From NCBI GenBank assembly GCA_902778165.1, contig CACYWQ010000005.1:47691-111690 (forward strand): 64,000 nt of DNA, given 5' to 3'. Position 1 is the first letter of the stretch. Every line of letters starts with the position of its first letter. This DNA is from an uncultured Lachnospiraceae bacterium (GTDB lineage Bacteria; Bacillota; Clostridia; Lachnospirales; Lachnospiraceae). The notes below the pieces were generated by a model. The model did no database searches and was not told the DNA's origin. It worked only from the letters and a program-made list of their open reading frames with translations. The position numbers and the translations under genes are program-made. This document shows positions 45,528 to 55,292 of this stretch, piece after piece.

Positions 45528-46349
45528 ATGGTCAGATCATTATGGTCCGCAGCAACAGGAATGATAGCTCAGCAGACTAATCTGGATACAATAGCCAACA
45601 ACCTGGCTAATGTTAATTCTACAGGTTATAAGACTGAAGTGGCTGAGTTTAAATCTTTGTTATATCAGACAATGCAGACAGAGACTACTTCTGCCAACGG
45701 TGAGAATAAGCCGATAAGCGCACAGGTTGGCCTCGGCGTGCGTAACTCTTCAATCACGACTGTGTTTAAACAGGGTTCGCTTCTTGCATCTGAGTCAGAT
45801 ACGGCCTTTGCAATAGAGGGTAAAGGTTTATTCGCGGTCAGAGCAGAAGACGGCACAACCAAGTATACACGTAATGGTGACTTCAGATTCAGTGTGGGAC
45901 AGGGCAATAACATAGTATTGTGTACATCAGCCGGCCTTCCCGTTCTTGATTCCAAGGGTCAGCCGATTAACATCGATACGAATAAATATGTGGCCAATAA
46001 GATTACGGTAGATGCCAAGGGTAATCTCTGTTATCCTGATGAGACCAATAATCCTCAGCCCATAGGTGTGGCAATAGGTTTGTTCCAGTTTAACAACCCT
46101 TCCGGATTATATAAAACAAGCGATACACTGTATGTACCGACTGCAGCCAGCGGTGCCGCCATGAACGAAGAGACCAATAACAACCTTGAGAAGAGTGTGA
46201 TTCGTCAGGGATACCTGGAAGGATCCGGCGTTCAGGTAGTGGATGAGATGGTCAATATGATTGTCGCTCAGAGAGCATACGAGATGAACAGTAAGGCAAT
46301 AACAACATCAGATCAGATGATGGAGTTAGCAAACAATCTTAAGAGATAA
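45528..46349 (+). CDS. flhP: Flagellar distal rod protein (FlgG/FlhP-like)
   Basis: The 273-residue protein has the rod signature LWSAATGMIAQQTNLDTIANN and NNLANVNSTGYKTE, the central beta domain and the C-terminal VVDEMVNMIVAQRAYEMNSKAI. Residues about 95-200 form the region expected in FlgG-type proteins. It would form the distal rod. It follows the FlhO-like gene by 14 bases and precedes a rod-binding protein. Confidence 0.92.
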   Translation: MVRSLWSAATGMIAQQTNLDTIANNLANVNSTGYKTEVAEFKSLLYQTMQTETTSANGENKPISAQVGLGVRNSSITTVFKQGSLLASESDTAFAIEGKGLFAVRAEDGTTKYTRNGDFRFSVGQGNNIVLCTSAGLPVLDSKGQPINIDTNKYVANKITVDAKGNLCYPDETNNPQPIGVAIGLFQFNNPSGLYKTSDTLYVPTAASGAAMNEETNNNLEKSVIRQGYLEGSGVQVVDEMVNMIVAQRAYEMNSKAITTSDQMMELANNLKR

Positions 46350-46368
46350 GCCATAGAAGGAGAATGGA

Positions 46369-46731
46369 ATGAGTACAATTGATACAAGTAATATCATGAA
46401 TATGTATTCCGAATATGCTACACAGACAGCAAAGGATTCCGTTGCATCCAAGCTTAAGAGTGCAGCCACGGCAGATTATTCCAAGGCTGATGACAAGGAA
46501 CTTATGGACGTATGCAAGCAGTTTGAGTCTTATTTCCTTGAGCAGGTATTTAAGCAGATGGCTAAAACTGTTAATATAACGGGTGACGGAGATAAGTCGA
46601 CAGCCAATCTTGTGGATTTCTTTAAGGACAATACGATTGCAGAACTTGCGACTCAGTCTACTGAGACTAACAGTTTAGGGCTTGCACAGATGTTATACGA
46701 GCAGATGAAGCGAAATATCGGTGAAGAATAG
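46369..46731 (+). CDS. Rod-binding protein (FlgJ N-terminal-like)
   Basis: The 120-residue protein has the rod-binding domain of FlgJ-type proteins, including DVCKQFESYFLEQVFKQMAKT and the C-terminal LGLAQMLYEQMKR. It lacks the peptidoglycan-hydrolase domain of enteric FlgJ, so it acts only as an assembly cap for the rod. It follows flhP at 19 bases and ends the flagellar genes of this operon. Confidence 0.85.
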   Translation: MSTIDTSNIMNMYSEYATQTAKDSVASKLKSAATADYSKADDKELMDVCKQFESYFLEQVFKQMAKTVNITGDGDKSTANLVDFFKDNTIAELATQSTETNSLGLAQMLYEQMKRNIGEE

Positions 46732-46768
46732 CATTGAACAGTTCGCCCTGATAAGATGATTAACTATG

Positions 46769-46799
46769 GACCGCGAATACAACAATCGCGGTCTTTTTT
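46769..46799 (+). terminator. Intrinsic terminator after flagellar genes
   Basis: An 8-bp stem GACCGCGA / TCGCGGTC (46769-46776 with 46786-46793) is followed by TTTTTT (46794-46799). An in-frame upstream ATG of recD2 lies in this hairpin and is not a credible start. Confidence 0.85.
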
Positions 46800-46800
46800 A

Positions 46801-46809
46801 TGTTATACT
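46801..46809 (+). promoter_or_regulatory. Extended -10 promoter of recD2
   Basis: TG-T-TATACT (46801-46809) is an extended -10 with +1 predicted near 46816, practically at the ATG 46817. No -35 is visible and no ribosome site is present, implying a leaderless message or very short leader. Confidence 0.5.
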
Positions 46810-46816
46810 GAAGCCT

Positions 46817-49057
46817 ATGGAGAGATTGGAAGGATATATAGACCATTTTCTGTACTATAACGACAGTAACGGATATGGCGTATTTGAACTGGATACGGAA
46901 GATGATGACATTATATGTGTCGGAACCTTTCCCGGTCTTACTCAGGGTGAGACGATAGAGGTGTCCGGCGAATGGACAGAACATCCAACATACGGTCCAC
47001 AGCTTAAGGTCAGAGAATGGAAGGCGATAGAACCGTCAGCTGTTATAGATATAGAACGTTATCTTGCATCGGGTGCGATTAAGGGAGTCGGACCTTCTAT
47101 CGCCAAACGTATAATTAAGCGATTCGGTAAGGACGCTTTAGATGTTATAGAGAAGGAACCTGAGAGATTAACCGAGATCAAGGGTATAAGCGAAAGAATT
47201 GCGCAGAGCATAGCCGTTCAGGTGGTTGAGAGAAGGGGATTAAGGGATGCCGTGATGTTGCTTGCCAAATACGGAATAAGTAACAATATGGCACTTAAAC
47301 TCTATGAGATTTACGGAGTGGCGGTGGAGAATGTGTTGGCGGAGAATCCGTACAGATTGGCTGACGAAGTAGACGGAATCGGATTTAAGAAAGCTGATGA
47401 GATTGCATCCAAGATAGGAATCGCCGTGGATTCCAAGTACAGAATCAACAGCGGCGTGCAGTATGTGCTAAGCAGCGCATCGGCAGAGGGACATACATTT
47501 CTTCCCAAAGAGGAACTTCTTAATCGAGCTTATGAACTGCTCGGAATACCCGTAAGTCAGATAACGGAAGTGCTTCCTGACATGATGATAGATAAAAGAA
47601 TCGTTGTTAAGAAGAGAATATCCGATAACGGAGATGAGACAGAAGAAGTATATCTGTCATTAATGTATTATGAGGAATTAAACTGTGCAAGAATGCTTCA
47701 TGAGTTAAGCAAGGTTGATTATAAATCGGCCGACAATCTCATGGGATTGCTTGACGGAATAGAAACAGAGCTTGATATTGAACTGGATGAACTTCAGCGA
47801 CAGGCTGTATATAAAGCGCTTGATAACGGCGTATTTATCTTGACCGGAGGTCCGGGAACCGGTAAGACTACGGCAATAAATGCCATGATTAAGCTATTTG
47901 CCGCATCTGATATGAGCATAATGTTAGCAGCCCCTACGGGAAGAGCGGCTAAGAGAATGACTGAGACAACGGGATATGAGTCTAAGACAATACACAGGCT
48001 GTTAGAATTAAGCGGCCCTGTGGTGGAAGGAGAAGGAGCAGGAGACAGAAGGGCAAGATTTGACAGAAATGAAGATAACCCTCTGGATACCGATGTAGTG
48101 ATAATCGATGAGGCATCAATGGTGGATATACATCTTCTGTATGCACTTCTTAAGGCAATAATGCCGGGTACGAGACTTATACTTGTCGGGGATGACAACC
48201 AGCTTCCGAGTGTCGGTCCCGGACAGATCCTGCATGATCTGATCTCGTCTGACAGATTTGCATCCGTAGAACTTAAGAAGATATTCAGGCAGGCGGCGCT
48301 TAGCGACATAGTGGTCAATGCACACAAAATTAACAACGGAGAAGAGATAGCACTCGATAATAAGAGTAAGGATTTCTTCTTCTTGGAGAGAGATAATGCG
48401 GATGTTATATATAAGCATATGATTCAGCTGATCACGCAGAAATTGCCTTCATATGTTGAAGCCGATCCGATGCAGATACAGGTGCTTACTCCTACAAGAA
48501 TCGGGGCTTTGGGGGTTGAGACTCTAAACAGAATTCTGCAGAAATATATTAATCCGGAGAGTAAAGATAAGCCTGAATATACGTACGGAGAAACAATATA
48601 CAGACTCGGCGATAAGGTAATGCAGATTAAGAACAATTACAATCTTAATTGGGAGATTATGAGTTCATACGGTATTCCTGCCGATTCAGGAACGGGTGTA
48701 TTTAATGGTGACATCGGTGTCATAATCGATATAAATAAGGGATTGCAGACACTTACGGTAGAGTATGACGACAGAAGAAGAGTAATATATCCTTTAAGCG
48801 GTCTGGATGAATTGGAACTTGCTTATGCAGTAACAATACACAAATCTCAGGGAAGCGAGTATCCCGCTGTGATTATTCCGTTGCTTGGCGGACCCAGGAT
48901 GTTACTTAACCGCAACCTTTTATACACAGGCGTTACAAGGGCAAAGAAATGTGTTACTATACTGGGGAGTCGTAACACGGTTAATACAATGATTCATAAT
49001 ATCAATGAGAAGAACAGATATACGGGACTGGCCGCGCGTGTTGGGGAAATACTGTAA
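46817..49057 (+). CDS. recD2: RecD2-type ATP-dependent DNA helicase
   Basis: The 746-residue RecD-like 5'-3' helicase has N-terminal helix-hairpin-helix-type motifs (about 80-200, with GVGPSIAKRI and IKGISERIAQ) that identify RecD2. Helicase motif I GGPGTGKTT begins at residue 344. Motif Ia/Ib TGRAAKRM, motif II VIIDEASMVD, motif III LVGDDNQLPSV and a C-terminal UvrD-like motif VTIHKSQGSEYP complete the set. ATG 46817 fits the usual length; the frame is open upstream but the earlier ATG lies within a terminator. Proposed roles in this family are recombination and mismatch repair. Confidence 0.94.
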   Translation: MERLEGYIDHFLYYNDSNGYGVFELDTEDDDIICVGTFPGLTQGETIEVSGEWTEHPTYGPQLKVREWKAIEPSAVIDIERYLASGAIKGVGPSIAKRIIKRFGKDALDVIEKEPERLTEIKGISERIAQSIAVQVVERRGLRDAVMLLAKYGISNNMALKLYEIYGVAVENVLAENPYRLADEVDGIGFKKADEIASKIGIAVDSKYRINSGVQYVLSSASAEGHTFLPKEELLNRAYELLGIPVSQITEVLPDMMIDKRIVVKKRISDNGDETEEVYLSLMYYEELNCARMLHELSKVDYKSADNLMGLLDGIETELDIELDELQRQAVYKALDNGVFILTGGPGTGKTTAINAMIKLFAASDMSIMLAAPTGRAAKRMTETTGYESKTIHRLLELSGPVVEGEGAGDRRARFDRNEDNPLDTDVVIIDEASMVDIHLLYALLKAIMPGTRLILVGDDNQLPSVGPGQILHDLISSDRFASVELKKIFRQAALSDIVVNAHKINNGEEIALDNKSKDFFFLERDNADVIYKHMIQLITQKLPSYVEADPMQIQVLTPTRIGALGVETLNRILQKYINPESKDKPEYTYGETIYRLGDKVMQIKNNYNLNWEIMSSYGIPADSGTGVFNGDIGVIIDINKGLQTLTVEYDDRRRVIYPLSGLDELELAYAVTIHKSQGSEYPAVIIPLLGGPRMLLNRNLLYTGVTRAKKCVTILGSRNTVNTMIHNINEKNRYTGLAARVGEIL

Positions 49058-49065
49058 GGAGGTAT

Positions 49066-49770
49066 ATGATTACACGCAGGCTTATAAGCGTGCTGTATCC
49101 CCGCAGATGTGCATTATGCGATAAGGCTATTGCATCCGAGGATATGTTGTGCGCGGATTGTTCGGTCAGAATACGACCGGTAGGGAGAGATACTTGCCAT
49201 AGATGTGGCAAGGAACTTGCTGATGCTGACAGGATTTATTGCTATGACTGCAGCAGGAAACTGCATTTCTTCGACAGAGGATTTGCGGTATTTAAGTATG
49301 AAGATGTCAAGGAGAGCCTATATAGGTTTAAATACTCCGGACGGGCAGAATATGCGCGTTTCTATGCATTTGCTGCCGACAGATTCATAGGTAGGGAATT
49401 AAGGGCCATAGCGCCTGATGCGATAGTTCCCGTACCGATTCACAGAAGGAGATATGCGACACGCGGATACAATCAGGCATATGAGATTGCAAAGGAGTTG
49501 TCGGGATATATCGGAGCGCCTGTAAGAGATGATTTGATCAAGCGTTGTAAAAACACGATTCCGCTTAAGAAATTAAGTGAGAAAGAACGCAAGAATAATC
49601 TAAAAAATGCTTTTATAATTGCATCAAATGATGTAAAATTAAAGAAAATTCTGTTGATTGATGACATTTATACTACAGGTGCAACCATGGACACAATAGC
49701 TGCTATTTTTAAAGAAGCCGGAGTGAGTCAGGTATATTTCCTAACAGTAGCCGTGGGAGCGGGCTTGTAG
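49066..49770 (+). CDS. comF: ComF/GntX-family phosphoribosyltransferase-like protein
   Basis: The 234-residue protein has an N-terminal zinc-ribbon-like cysteine set (CALC, CADC, CHRC, CYDC, about residues 15-65) and a C-terminal PRTase domain with the PRPP loop ILLIDDIYTTGATMD. It resembles ComFC, needed for late DNA uptake in competent Bacillus. It follows recD2 by 8 bases and precedes yvyF, the same neighbour order as comFC-yvyF in Bacillus. Confidence 0.9.
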   Translation: MITRRLISVLYPRRCALCDKAIASEDMLCADCSVRIRPVGRDTCHRCGKELADADRIYCYDCSRKLHFFDRGFAVFKYEDVKESLYRFKYSGRAEYARFYAFAADRFIGRELRAIAPDAIVPVPIHRRRYATRGYNQAYEIAKELSGYIGAPVRDDLIKRCKNTIPLKKLSEKERKNNLKNAFIIASNDVKLKKILLIDDIYTTGATMDTIAAIFKEAGVSQVYFLTVAVGAGL

Positions 49771-49800
49771 TGTTTTTTGCAACAGCAAGGAGGTTATAGC

Positions 49801-50211
49801 ATGAACGTTCGTAACTGTAGAAAATGTAAGAAGTTATTCAACTACATTGCAGGACCGGCAATATGTCCCGCTTGCAGAGAAGCAATGGAAGAAGAATTCC
49901 AGAAGGTTAAGAAGTATGTGCAGGAACATGCACACTGTGATATAAGAACAGTCTCAGAAGAGTGTGAAGTTGATCCTAACCAGATCAGACAGTGGGTTCG
50001 TGAAGAGAGACTTGAATTCGCAGATGATGCGGCAGTAGGTCTTAACTGTGAGCGTTGTGGAAGAAGCATCAAGTCAGGACGTTTCTGTGAAGCATGTAAG
50101 AAGGATATGGCTAACGGATTTAACAGTGCCATCAGACCCAATATGCCGACACCCGAGCCGGTTAAGAAGCCTACTAAGGAAAGCCCCAAGATGAGATTCC
50201 TTGATTCATAG
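49801..50211 (+). CDS. yvyF: Flagellar-operon zinc protein (YvyF / TIGR03826-like)
   Basis: The 136-residue protein starts at ATG 49801 behind AAGGAGG. It has two zinc-ribbon cysteine pairs, CRKCKK...CPACRE at the start and CERCGRS...CEACKK at about 90-110, around a helix-turn-helix-like segment (about 45-70, SEECEVDPNQIRQWVREERL). It matches the YvyF family next to comF and flagellar genes, a regulator-like protein of unclear function. The C-terminal tail is proline-rich and basic. Confidence 0.85.
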   Translation: MNVRNCRKCKKLFNYIAGPAICPACREAMEEEFQKVKKYVQEHAHCDIRTVSEECEVDPNQIRQWVREERLEFADDAAVGLNCERCGRSIKSGRFCEACKKDMANGFNSAIRPNMPTPEPVKKPTKESPKMRFLDS

Positions 50212-50220
50212 GTATTTAAG

Positions 50221-50604
50221 ATGATTAACGAGGACAAGGTCATTTTGATGACTAAGCTTGCCTCATACGAACAGGGAGAAGGCAGGAAATATAACAATAT
50301 ATCGGGATACTTCAGGACCGACTATATCAGTTCGCAATTGCTCAAGTCATTGATAGCGGGCACCCTTGCTTTCTGCGCCATAGTCGGTGTATTCCTGTTT
50401 TATAACTTTGAACTAATTATGGAGGATATATACAATACGGACCTTTTAGCTTTTGGAAGGAAGGCTGGCACCATATATCTGGTATGTATGGGAATATATA
50501 TGGTCTTCTCATATTTCCTGGCGTTGTACAGATATAACAAGGCCAAGGACAGTATAAGAAGTTACTATGCTGACCTTAGGAAGCTGGAGAAGTATTATCA
50601 GTGA
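50221..50604 (+). CDS. Hypothetical two-helix membrane protein
   Basis: I do not recognise this 127-residue protein. It has a charged N-terminal third (cytoplasmic), two membrane helices (about 42-63 and 84-105) and a basic C-terminal helix ending RKLEKYYQ. The ATG is 10 bases after the yvyF stop without an obvious ribosome site, and the next gene begins 5 bases after its stop. It therefore lies in one operon with yvyF and the larger membrane protein. The pair may work together in the envelope. Confidence 0.7.
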   Translation: MINEDKVILMTKLASYEQGEGRKYNNISGYFRTDYISSQLLKSLIAGTLAFCAIVGVFLFYNFELIMEDIYNTDLLAFGRKAGTIYLVCMGIYMVFSYFLALYRYNKAKDSIRSYYADLRKLEKYYQ

Positions 50605-50608
50605 GTTC

Positions 50609-51664
50609 ATGTCGAATTTTATTCTAACAAGGGAATTGATTAAGAGGTTCTATTCCAAATACGAAGCCTATGTCAATCCTGTTTTAAAGTTCATATTCTC
50701 AATGATTCTGTTGTCAATCATTAACAGCAAGATGGGCTATATGAGCAGAATAGACAACATTGCGGTTGTTCTTATAGTTGCTTTGTTGTGTTCGTTTCTT
50801 CCGCTACAGGCCATGGCTCTGTTTGCGGGATTGTTTATTCTGTTGCACATGTATGCTCTTGCGATAGAGTGTGCAATAGTAGTCGGTGTGATGTTCTTCT
50901 TGATGTTCATTCTGTATATGAGATTGGCACCCAAGGAGACTCTGGCGGTATTGATTACACCGATATTATTCATGCTTAAGATACCGTATGTGATGCCGGT
51001 TGCAATGGGATTGCTCGGAACTCCGGCATCGGTTGTATCGGTTTCATTCGGCGTAGTTGCGGCATATGTGATTCAGTATATACAGGCCAACGCCGCGACC
51101 ATAACGACCCTTGAAGACGGCAACATGGTATCAAGAATAAGATTCATGGTTGACGGATTGCTTGGCAACAAGTCGATGATGGGCATGATATTCGTATTTG
51201 CCATAGTTCTTATTCTTGTATATACAATCAGACGAAGATCGATTGAGTATTCATGGACAATAGCCGTGATAACCGGCGGATTGACAGAGCTTATCTTAAT
51301 GGTTATCAGTAATCTCTCGCTTGATATGAATTTGTCGGTGGGAGGAATAATAGTAGGCTGTATACTGGCAATACTTGTTGGATTATTCTTACAGTTGTTC
51401 TCATTCCATCTGGACTATAAGAAGATTGAGAACGTTCAGTTTGAAGATGACGATTATTATTACTACGTCAAGGCAGTTCCCAAGGTAACGATGCCGGTAT
51501 CGGATAAGAAGGTTAAGAGAGTACATTCAGGATCTTCAGCAAGCAGATCCGGACAGCACAGAACCGGTAAATCTGCGCAAACTGCAAGTTCTAAGAGTGA
51601 AGGAGCAGCCAGAACGGAGCGAACCGTTCATACCGCTAACGGAACATCAAGAACCATGAGATAG
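50609..51664 (+). CDS. Hypothetical polytopic membrane protein with basic C-terminal tail
   Basis: I do not recognise this 351-residue protein. It has at least seven hydrophobic segments between residues about 25 and 270 and a C-terminal cytoplasmic tail (about 280-351) rich in Ser, Arg and Thr. ATG 50609 (MSNFILTRELIKRFY) is preceded by GTGAG. It is placed between yvyF and cdaA and coupled to the small membrane protein upstream. No enzymatic motif is visible. Confidence 0.7.
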   Translation: MSNFILTRELIKRFYSKYEAYVNPVLKFIFSMILLSIINSKMGYMSRIDNIAVVLIVALLCSFLPLQAMALFAGLFILLHMYALAIECAIVVGVMFFLMFILYMRLAPKETLAVLITPILFMLKIPYVMPVAMGLLGTPASVVSVSFGVVAAYVIQYIQANAATITTLEDGNMVSRIRFMVDGLLGNKSMMGMIFVFAIVLILVYTIRRRSIEYSWTIAVITGGLTELILMVISNLSLDMNLSVGGIIVGCILAILVGLFLQLFSFHLDYKKIENVQFEDDDYYYYVKAVPKVTMPVSDKKVKRVHSGSSASRSGQHRTGKSAQTASSKSEGAARTERTVHTANGTSRTMR

Positions 51665-51677
51665 ACAGAGTGAGGAT

Positions 51678-52553
51678 ATGGAGCAATTACGTGCGTTTGC
51701 AGACAGATATCTGATCAATCTGCACATTCCTACAATTCAAGTAACTGACATACTTGAGATATTGATTATTTCGTTTCTGATTTATCATATCCTGGTATGG
51801 ATCAAGAATACCAAGGCCTGGTCCCTTCTTAAGGGTGTCGGGCTTATTATGGTATTTATCCTTTTTGCGGCCTTATTCCAGATGAATACCATTATCTGGA
51901 TAGTCAAGAACGTATTCTCCATTGCGATTATAGCCATAATAATAGTATTACAGCCTGAGCTTCGTAAGGCGCTTGAAGAACTCGGACGAAAGAATATATT
52001 CTCTTCTTTCCTGGATACGGGCAAGACTGAGAAGGGACTGTTCTCGGATTCCACAATAAGAGAGATCACCAAGGCTTGTGTGGAGATGGGTAAAGTCAGA
52101 ACCGGTGCCCTTATAGTTGTCAGGCAGATGGACAGTTTGGCAGAGTATGAACAGACAGGTATCGGAGTTGATGCAATAGTTACGAGTCAGCTTCTCATCA
52201 ATATCTTTGAACATAATACACCGTTACATGACGGTGCTGTCATAATAGACGGCGACAGAATTACTTCAGCAACATGCTATCTTCCTTTGTCGGATAATAT
52301 GAGATTATCCAAGGAACTCGGAACAAGACACAGAGCAGGAGTTGGTATGTCTGAAGCCAATGACTCCATGACTGTAATTGTCTCAGAAGAAACAGGTGCC
52401 ATCAGTGTTGCTTACAGAGGAGAACTCTTCAGAGGCCTCGGCGCTGAGGAATTGGAGATCAAATTAGAGAGCATCCAGAATAAGCAGACAGAGGAAAGAC
52501 GTCGCGCTATTTGGAAGGGAAAGGGGGCCAAGAATGAAGCAAAAGCTAACTGA
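51678..52553 (+). CDS. cdaA: Diadenylate cyclase CdaA
   Basis: CdaA makes the second messenger c-di-AMP from two ATP. The 291-residue protein has three N-terminal membrane helices (about 25-90) and the DAC domain with D185-G186-A187 and R217-H218-R219, the catalytic DGA and RHR motifs, both intact. It overlaps ybbR by 20 bases. The cdaA-ybbR-glmM order is the conserved Firmicute arrangement, in which YbbR (CdaR) and GlmM modulate the cyclase. Confidence 0.96.
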   Translation: MEQLRAFADRYLINLHIPTIQVTDILEILIISFLIYHILVWIKNTKAWSLLKGVGLIMVFILFAALFQMNTIIWIVKNVFSIAIIAIIIVLQPELRKALEELGRKNIFSSFLDTGKTEKGLFSDSTIREITKACVEMGKVRTGALIVVRQMDSLAEYEQTGIGVDAIVTSQLLINIFEHNTPLHDGAVIIDGDRITSATCYLPLSDNMRLSKELGTRHRAGVGMSEANDSMTVIVSEETGAISVAYRGELFRGLGAEELEIKLESIQNKQTEERRRAIWKGKGAKNEAKAN

Positions 52554-53802
52554 CAATCTGGGCCTCAAGATTATAGCGGTCATATTCTCGGTTATATTGT
52601 GGCTTATAGCCATTAATATCAATGATCCCGTTACTCAGGACAGTTATAACGTAACGGTTCAGTTGCAGAATATTAATGCTCTGACATCTGCCGGCAAATA
52701 CGTTGAAGTACTTGACGGAAGCGACAGCATTCGCGTGACCGTAAGAGGCAGCAGAACAGTCTTATCTTCGTTTACTGAGAAGAATATAGTTGCGGTTGCC
52801 GATGTTTCCAAGATGAATGCTGATAATCAGGTACCTATTGAAGTAAGCACCACAAGGATTACGGACAAGATAGAGAGTATCAGAAAAGACAGGGATTATG
52901 TTCAGTTAAGTGTTGAGAACATAAGCAAACAGCAGATTCCGATTAATGTCAAAGTCCAGAACGAACCCGGAGAGGGATACATATTCGGTTCTGCTTCAAC
53001 GACGCAGAACGTTGTAATCATTTCGGGTCCTGAATCGGTTATATCAAGAGTGTCATATGCAGCTGTTGAGATCAATGTCGACGGTGCAACAAGTGATGTT
53101 AATATCTCGCTTCCCATTCATTTGTATGATGCGGAAGATGAAGCAGTTGATGCATCTAAGGTTACGATGAGTATGAATGAGGTATATACGACGGCATCCG
53201 TACTCCAGACCAAGACATTGCCGATTAAGTGCGGAGTTACCGGTACATTACCTGACGGATATGCATTTACAGGAGAGATAGATTGTGATCCTGCAACGGT
53301 TACCGTGGCCGGAAGAAGCAATCAGGTTAAGAACCTGTCGACTATAGATGTGCCTGATGCAGTAGACGTCACGGGAAGAGATTCAGATATAACCGCAACG
53401 GTAGATATCAGAGAATATATTCCTGACGGTGTGTCAATTGTGGGCGGCAATGACGCATCATCTGTCAATGTAGCGGTACACATCGAGAAAGAGACCACCA
53501 AGGAATATAAGGTGGAGTATGACAGAATACATACCACGGGCGTTCCTGAGGGCCTTGATATAGTGACGGATGAGACAGAAGATTATCTTCAGGTTGAACT
53601 TCAGGGCTTACAGAGAGTACTTAATGATGTTGATGAAGATTCGATCGTCGGCATAGTTGATGTAGAGAAATATATGAAGGCCGAGAAGATCGAAGAATTA
53701 AATACGGGTAACTATATTATGCCCGTAACTTTCACCATCCCTGACGGAACCAAGGTTGTGAGGGAATATAAGGTTAGGGTGAAGGTCAGAACAGCAGATT
53801 AA
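52534..53802 (+). CDS. cdaR: CdaA regulator YbbR/CdaR
   Basis: The 422-residue protein has an N-terminal membrane anchor (about 8-28, [17 protein letters not shown]) and an extracytoplasmic region of four YbbR beta-rich repeats (about 35-120, 125-205, 215-300, 310-405). YbbR domains regulate CdaA. It overlaps the cdaA 3' end by 20 bases and is followed by glmM after 22 bases. Confidence 0.92.
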   Translation: MKQKLTDNLGLKIIAVIFSVILWLIAININDPVTQDSYNVTVQLQNINALTSAGKYVEVLDGSDSIRVTVRGSRTVLSSFTEKNIVAVADVSKMNADNQVPIEVSTTRITDKIESIRKDRDYVQLSVENISKQQIPINVKVQNEPGEGYIFGSASTTQNVVIISGPESVISRVSYAAVEINVDGATSDVNISLPIHLYDAEDEAVDASKVTMSMNEVYTTASVLQTKTLPIKCGVTGTLPDGYAFTGEIDCDPATVTVAGRSNQVKNLSTIDVPDAVDVTGRDSDITATVDIREYIPDGVSIVGGNDASSVNVAVHIEKETTKEYKVEYDRIHTTGVPEGLDIVTDETEDYLQVELQGLQRVLNDVDEDSIVGIVDVEKYMKAEKIEELNTGNYIMPVTFTIPDGTKVVREYKVRVKVRTAD

Positions 53803-53824
53803 ATACATTGGAGAAGAACTTATT

Positions 53825-55174
53825 ATGGCCAGATTATTCGGAACAGACGGAGTAAGAGGAGTAGTTGGAGAGGAATTGACCATCGACCTTGCGATGAAGC
53901 TTGGACAGGCCGGTGCTCATGTTCTTACAAGAGAGAATGAACATAAGCCCACTATTATGGTGGGATGTGATACCAGGATATCGGGAGATATGCTTGCCAA
54001 TGCATTAATGGCAGGAGTATGCAGCGTTGGCGCCAATGCAGTATATGTGGGAGTGATGCCTACGCCTGCTGTAGCGTACCTTACCAAGAAGTACAAGGTT
54101 GATGCGGGAGTTGTAATATCTGCATCACACAATCCGGTAGAGTTTAACGGAATCAAATTCTTCGACGGGAACGGATATAAGTTATCGGATGAATTGGAAG
54201 ATGAGATAGAAGCTCTTATCAAGAGCAATATGAAGGATGTTCCTTTCCCGACGGGTGCGCAGGTAGGTAAGATTAAATATCGTACCGATGCAAGAGAAGA
54301 GTACATCAATCATTCAATCAAGGCAGTTCCGGTTGACCTGACAGGAATGAAGATAGTTGTGGATTGTGCGGAAGGAGCAAGTTACTATACTTCGGTTGAA
54401 GCGCTTAAGGAACTTGGCGCAAGCATAATTCCCATTCATAATATGCCTGACGGAACCAATATCAATGCAAATTGCGGCTCCACACACATGGAAGAATTAA
54501 AGGCAAGAGTTGTATACGAGAAGGCAGCGGTTGGACTTGCATTTGACGGAGATGCAGACAGACTATTAGCTGTAGATGAACTGGGCAATATAGTCGACGG
54601 CGATCAGATAATGGCCATAGTCGGCAATCACATGAAATCACAGGGAAAGCTTAAGGGTGATACTATTGTTGTAACGGTTATGAGTAACTTGGGATTCACT
54701 CTTATGGCTAAGGATAAGGGAATCAATCTTGAGCAGACCAAGGTCGGTGACAGATATGTGCTTGAGCGTATGAGAGAAATAGATGCATCGCTTGGCGGAG
54801 AGCAGTCAGGACACGTAATATTCCTTGATGAGAATACTACGGGAGACGGTCTGTTAAGTGCCTTGCATTTGCTTCAGGTTATGGTTGAGACAGGTAAGAG
54901 CCTGTCGGAACTTGCCAAGGTAATGACGGTATTGCCTCAGGCACTTGTTAATGCCAAGGTTCCGAATCACAAGAAGGACAGTTATATGGATTATCCCGAG
55001 ATTGCAGATGCGATAGCAGCCCTTGAAGATAAATTCAAGGGAGAGGGAAGAGTTCTTATTCGCCCTTCGGGAACAGAGCCTAAGGTCAGAGTTATGATAG
55101 AAGGCAAGAATCAGGAAGAGATTAATGAAGATGCCAAGGCTTTGGCAGAACTTATACAGAATACGATTCTGTAA
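53825..55174 (+). CDS. glmM: Phosphoglucosamine mutase GlmM
   Basis: GlmM converts glucosamine-6-phosphate to glucosamine-1-phosphate for UDP-GlcNAc synthesis. The 449-residue protein shows the phospho-serine site S101 in [13 protein letters not shown], the metal-binding DGDADR, the sugar-specificity loop GGEQSGH and the C-terminal phosphate-binding RPSGTEPK. Length and motifs are normal. As the last gene of cdaA-cdaR-glmM it can also inhibit CdaA in related bacteria. Confidence 0.97.
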   Translation: MARLFGTDGVRGVVGEELTIDLAMKLGQAGAHVLTRENEHKPTIMVGCDTRISGDMLANALMAGVCSVGANAVYVGVMPTPAVAYLTKKYKVDAGVVISASHNPVEFNGIKFFDGNGYKLSDELEDEIEALIKSNMKDVPFPTGAQVGKIKYRTDAREEYINHSIKAVPVDLTGMKIVVDCAEGASYYTSVEALKELGASIIPIHNMPDGTNINANCGSTHMEELKARVVYEKAAVGLAFDGDADRLLAVDELGNIVDGDQIMAIVGNHMKSQGKLKGDTIVVTVMSNLGFTLMAKDKGINLEQTKVGDRYVLERMREIDASLGGEQSGHVIFLDENTTGDGLLSALHLLQVMVETGKSLSELAKVMTVLPQALVNAKVPNHKKDSYMDYPEIADAIAALEDKFKGEGRVLIRPSGTEPKVRVMIEGKNQEEINEDAKALAELIQNTIL

Positions 55175-55211
55175 CCCCTATTTCGCCAATATATCCGACC
55201 GATACACAGAT

Positions 55212-55241
55212 TGGACAGAACAGGGTATTTCGTGGTAGAAT
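55212..55241 (+). promoter_or_regulatory. Promoter of ptsH
   Basis: TGGACA (55212-55217) and TGG-TAGAAT (extended -10, hexamer 55236-55241) are spaced by 18 bases, about 50 bases before the HPr start. Confidence 0.6.
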
Positions 55242-55292
55242 AGATAGACGACATTGACGACGATATTTGTCGATAAGGAGGAATATATAGGT

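Noticed and set aside
46766-46816. Upstream in-frame start of recD2 at 46766
   Set aside because: It lies inside the terminator hairpin of the flagellar operon, and the usual RecD2 N-terminus fits ATG 46817.
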